A DNA stretch of 9,012 bases from positions 1-9,012 of the forward strand of contig CALGGD010000364.1 in NCBI GenBank assembly GCA_937916185.1. The letters run 5' to 3'. The stretch is from an uncultured Oxalobacter sp. Lineage in GTDB: Bacteria; Pseudomonadota; Gammaproteobacteria; Burkholderiales; Burkholderiaceae_D. Within the stretch, counting starts at the first letter, position 1. The number at the start of each line of letters is the position of its first letter. This document shows, piece after piece, positions 6,269 through 9,012 of the stretch. The notes below the pieces were generated by a model. The model had not been told where the DNA came from, searched no databases, and worked only from the letters and a program-made list of their open reading frames with translations. A program made the position numbers and the translations under genes.

Positions 6269-6341
6269 TGACAGGCCTGTCAGAAAGCGGTGGCAGCAAG
6301 CAAAATCTTTCCTTGCCAAAAAGTTATCTCTTGCTACCACC
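6269..6341. repeat. 14-bp palindrome and adjacent 12-bp inverted repeat
   Basis: TGACAGGCCTGTCA (6269-6282) is a perfect 14-bp palindrome. Seven bases later GGTGGCAGCAAG (6289-6300) pairs with CTTGCTACCACC (6330-6341) at 11 of 12 positions across a 29-base spacer. Both lie between the unrecognised gene and the macro pseudogene, where no gene is recognised. Their roles are unknown. No T run follows either one, so they do not look like a terminator. Confidence 0.6.
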
Positions 6342-6414
6342 AGACCTTTCATTGATACGCTGTATTGCCAGCAGCCAATCCATCGGCACAGCCGATAGTC
6401 TGGCGATAACCGCA

Positions 6415-6684
6415 TCAATGCAGTTTACGGAAACCAAGTTCCTTACGGTGCTGCCTCATCCGTTCAACAAACAGCGTCGTGTGATTCTGTTCAAGAGGCT
6501 TGCCGCCAACGTGCTTTGAATGACGCATGGCATCCCTGAGCATCATTTCGGCGATGTTCCAGATAAGGGCGGTGACTTTTTTCTTATCGCCATTGGCGAA
6601 ACGGTAGATTTCATCCAACAGATTCTCTGTCATTTCATTGCAGAAGCTGTCGAAGATATCTTGTTTGATGTTCAGGTCAATCAT
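6415..6684 (-). CDS. small unrecognised protein, 89 aa
   Basis: I do not recognise this protein. The ATG at 6684 (MIDLNIKQDIFDSF) has a good ribosome binding site (AAAGGAAG) about six bases upstream. A TTG at 6747 would add 21 low-complexity residues and is less likely. The product is soluble and looks mostly helical, with an acidic N-terminal half (IKQDIFDSFCNEMTENLLDEIYRF) and a basic, histidine-rich C-terminal half ending RMRQHRKELGFRKLH. There is no signal peptide, membrane segment or clear DNA-binding motif. It lies on the same strand as ftsB but beyond the ftsB terminator, so it probably has its own promoter. A small AGCTGA/TCAGCT hairpin (6749-6765) sits upstream. Confidence 0.6.
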   Translation of the reverse strand: MIDLNIKQDIFDSFCNEMTENLLDEIYRFANGDKKKVTALIWNIAEMMLRDAMRHSKHVGGKPLEQNHTTLFVERMRQHRKELGFRKLH

Positions 6685-6883
6685 CTTGCTTCCTTTCGTG
6701 CGCAGGTGCCCGTCATGTTCCTCCGGGCTCTGGTTCTGATTACCCAAAAGCTGATGGTTTCAGCTGTGGTTATTTCATACTAGCATTAGTTCGCCCCTAT
6801 ATTTGTTAGCTTTTGTAAAAAGCGTCACTGAGCGTTTCTGTCTTACCCGTCCTGAAGATCCGGGTTTTACGGGGCATTCAGAT

Positions 6884-6914
6884 AAAAAATGCCCATCCGG
6901 TAAGATGAGCATTT
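6884..6914 (-). terminator. intrinsic terminator of the kdsA-eno-ftsB unit
   Basis: On the minus strand an 11-bp stem with one mismatch (6914-6904 with 6897-6887) and a six-base loop is followed at once by six T residues (6889-6884). It begins about 43 bases after the ftsB stop codon, the expected place for the end of this transcript. Confidence 0.85.
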
Positions 6915-6956
6915 TCCTGTCTGGAAGGAAGCAGCCGCTGTCCAAAACGGTTCCAT

Positions 6957-7307
6957 TCAATGTTTCTCTGTTTTTTCTGTTTTCTCTACCGGTTTCTGAT
7001 TCGCTTCAGCAGGTATTGGGGTCTTGGCATCCAGCAGCTGGACAAAGACCTCATTTCGCTTCACCATTGCCAGCTCACTTCTGGCTCGCTCTTCAATGGC
7101 TTCATCCCCTTCCTGGAGGCTCTTGATATCTGTCGCCAACCGCGCGTTCCTGGCTTTCAGTTCTTCATTATGCTTGGTCGTGGTCGCCAACTGGTTTTTC
7201 AGCTCCCAGACACGCATCCATCCCCCCTTTCCAAACCAGAGCGGGTATTGGATAGCGACAACAAGAAGTGCCAGTATGATGGTTACAGCTCGTTTCGATG
7301 TAAACAT
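6957..7307 (-). CDS. ftsB: cell division protein FtsB, 116 aa
   Basis: FtsB is a bitopic inner-membrane protein that forms a complex with FtsL and FtsQ and helps activate septal peptidoglycan synthesis. A short cytoplasmic N-terminus (MFTSKR) is followed by one membrane segment at about 7-24. A coiled coil runs over about 32-75 (WELKNQLATTTKHNEELKAR..LATDIKSL). The conserved block IEERARSELAMVKRNEVFVQLL follows at 71-92. The C-terminal tail (TPIPAEANQKP..EKTEKTEKH) is charged and repetitive, and longer than in the E. coli protein, as is common in betaproteobacteria. It lies 56 bases after eno on the same strand, the standard arrangement, and probably shares its transcript. The ribosome binding site is weak (AGTAGG). 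Confidence 0.93.
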   Translation of the reverse strand: MFTSKRAVTIILALLVVAIQYPLWFGKGGWMRVWELKNQLATTTKHNEELKARNARLATDIKSLQEGDEAIEERARSELAMVKRNEVFVQLLDAKTPIPAEANQKPVEKTEKTEKH

Positions 7308-7363
7308 GTCTGCCTACTGAAAAGACGTTACAGGCTGCGCCACTGCGTCCAAATCCACAAACC

Positions 7364-8653
<1,290 letters not shown>

Positions 8654-8689
8654 TTAAGCAATTAAAATCTTTTTATTATCAAATAATTA

Positions 8690-9012
8690 TCAGAAACCGA
8701 AGCCAGCCATGCCAGTCTGTTTGACAACCTTGTCCAATGCAAGCAGCTGAGTCAGCAGATCTTTCATACGACCCAACGGCACCGCATTCGGACCATCTGA
8801 CAGTGCTTTCTCAGGATTCGGATGGGTTTCCATGAACACCCCAGCCACGCCAACCGCCAAGGCTGCCCTTGCAAGAACCGGCACAAATTCACGCTGACCG
8901 CCTGAAGCATTCCCAAGACCGCCTGGCAGCTGGACGGAATGGGTGGCATCAAAGACAACCGGACAGCCTGTCTGACGCATGATTGCCAGGGAACGCATGT
9001 CTGAGACGAGGT
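8690..9012 (-). CDS. kdsA: KDO-8-phosphate synthase, C-terminal part (partial)
   Basis: KdsA condenses phosphoenolpyruvate with arabinose 5-phosphate to make 3-deoxy-D-manno-octulosonate 8-phosphate for the lipopolysaccharide inner core. Only the last 107 or so codons are in the window; the gene runs off the right edge, and reading through the edge gives [13 protein letters not shown]. Visible signatures are [15 protein letters not shown], the loop [18 protein letters not shown], and [20 protein letters not shown] with the metal-binding and substrate-binding histidine and aspartate. Its presence shows the expected order kdsA-eno-ftsB. Phosphoenolpyruvate, the enolase product, is a KdsA substrate. 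Confidence 0.96.
   Translation of the reverse strand, partial: LVSDMRSLAIMRQTGCPVVFDATHSVQLPGGLGNASGGQREFVPVLARAALAVGVAGVFMETHPNPEKALSDGPNAVPLGRMKDLLTQLLALDKVVKQTGMAGFGF

Noticed and set aside
6775..6960. Minus-strand open frame between ftsB and the 89-aa gene
   Set aside because: It covers the intrinsic terminator and has no recognisable features.

Overview
The window looks like a betaproteobacterial chromosome of moderate GC content. The order kdsA - eno - ftsB, read on the minus strand at the right-hand end, is typical of beta- and gammaproteobacteria. The enolase reads like a Burkholderiales/Oxalobacteraceae protein. An Oxalobacter-like organism fits the sequence style and base composition, but that genus name is an inference.

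Right part (about 6.88-9.01 kb) is core housekeeping: the C-terminal end of kdsA (KDO-8-phosphate synthase), complete eno (enolase) and complete ftsB (divisome protein), all on the minus strand. A clear intrinsic terminator at 6884-6914 closes this unit.

Middle part (about 4.5-6.7 kb) is a degraded stretch. It holds a small unrecognised protein gene, a macro-domain (ADP-ribose hydrolase type) pseudogene with an in-frame stop and an eroded N-terminus, an intact tRNA-Val(CAC), a 430-base gap without a convincing gene, and a YcbL-like metallo-beta-lactamase-fold gene. A short frameshifting deletion has removed that gene's last metal-binding motif.

Left part (1-4.4 kb) is accessory and defence-like: a class II Fic protein, a damaged XRE-type helix-turn-helix gene convergent with it, a complete AbiE type IV toxin-antitoxin operon (abiEi antitoxin, abiEii toxin, four-base overlap), and an ISL3-family insertion sequence lying directly against the end of the toxin gene. 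Two regulatory arrays stand out. A pair of 23-bp inverted arms covers the abiEi start, matching the known autorepression design of AbiE systems. A tandem 51-bp repeat carrying paired inverted motifs is laid over the predicted fic promoter.

Taken together, this is a small toxin/defence and mobile-element pocket beside a tRNA and a conserved housekeeping block, with several genes in decay. The most original signals are the fic promoter repeat array and the 10-bp direct repeats whose recombination would restore an upstream reading frame of the HTH gene.
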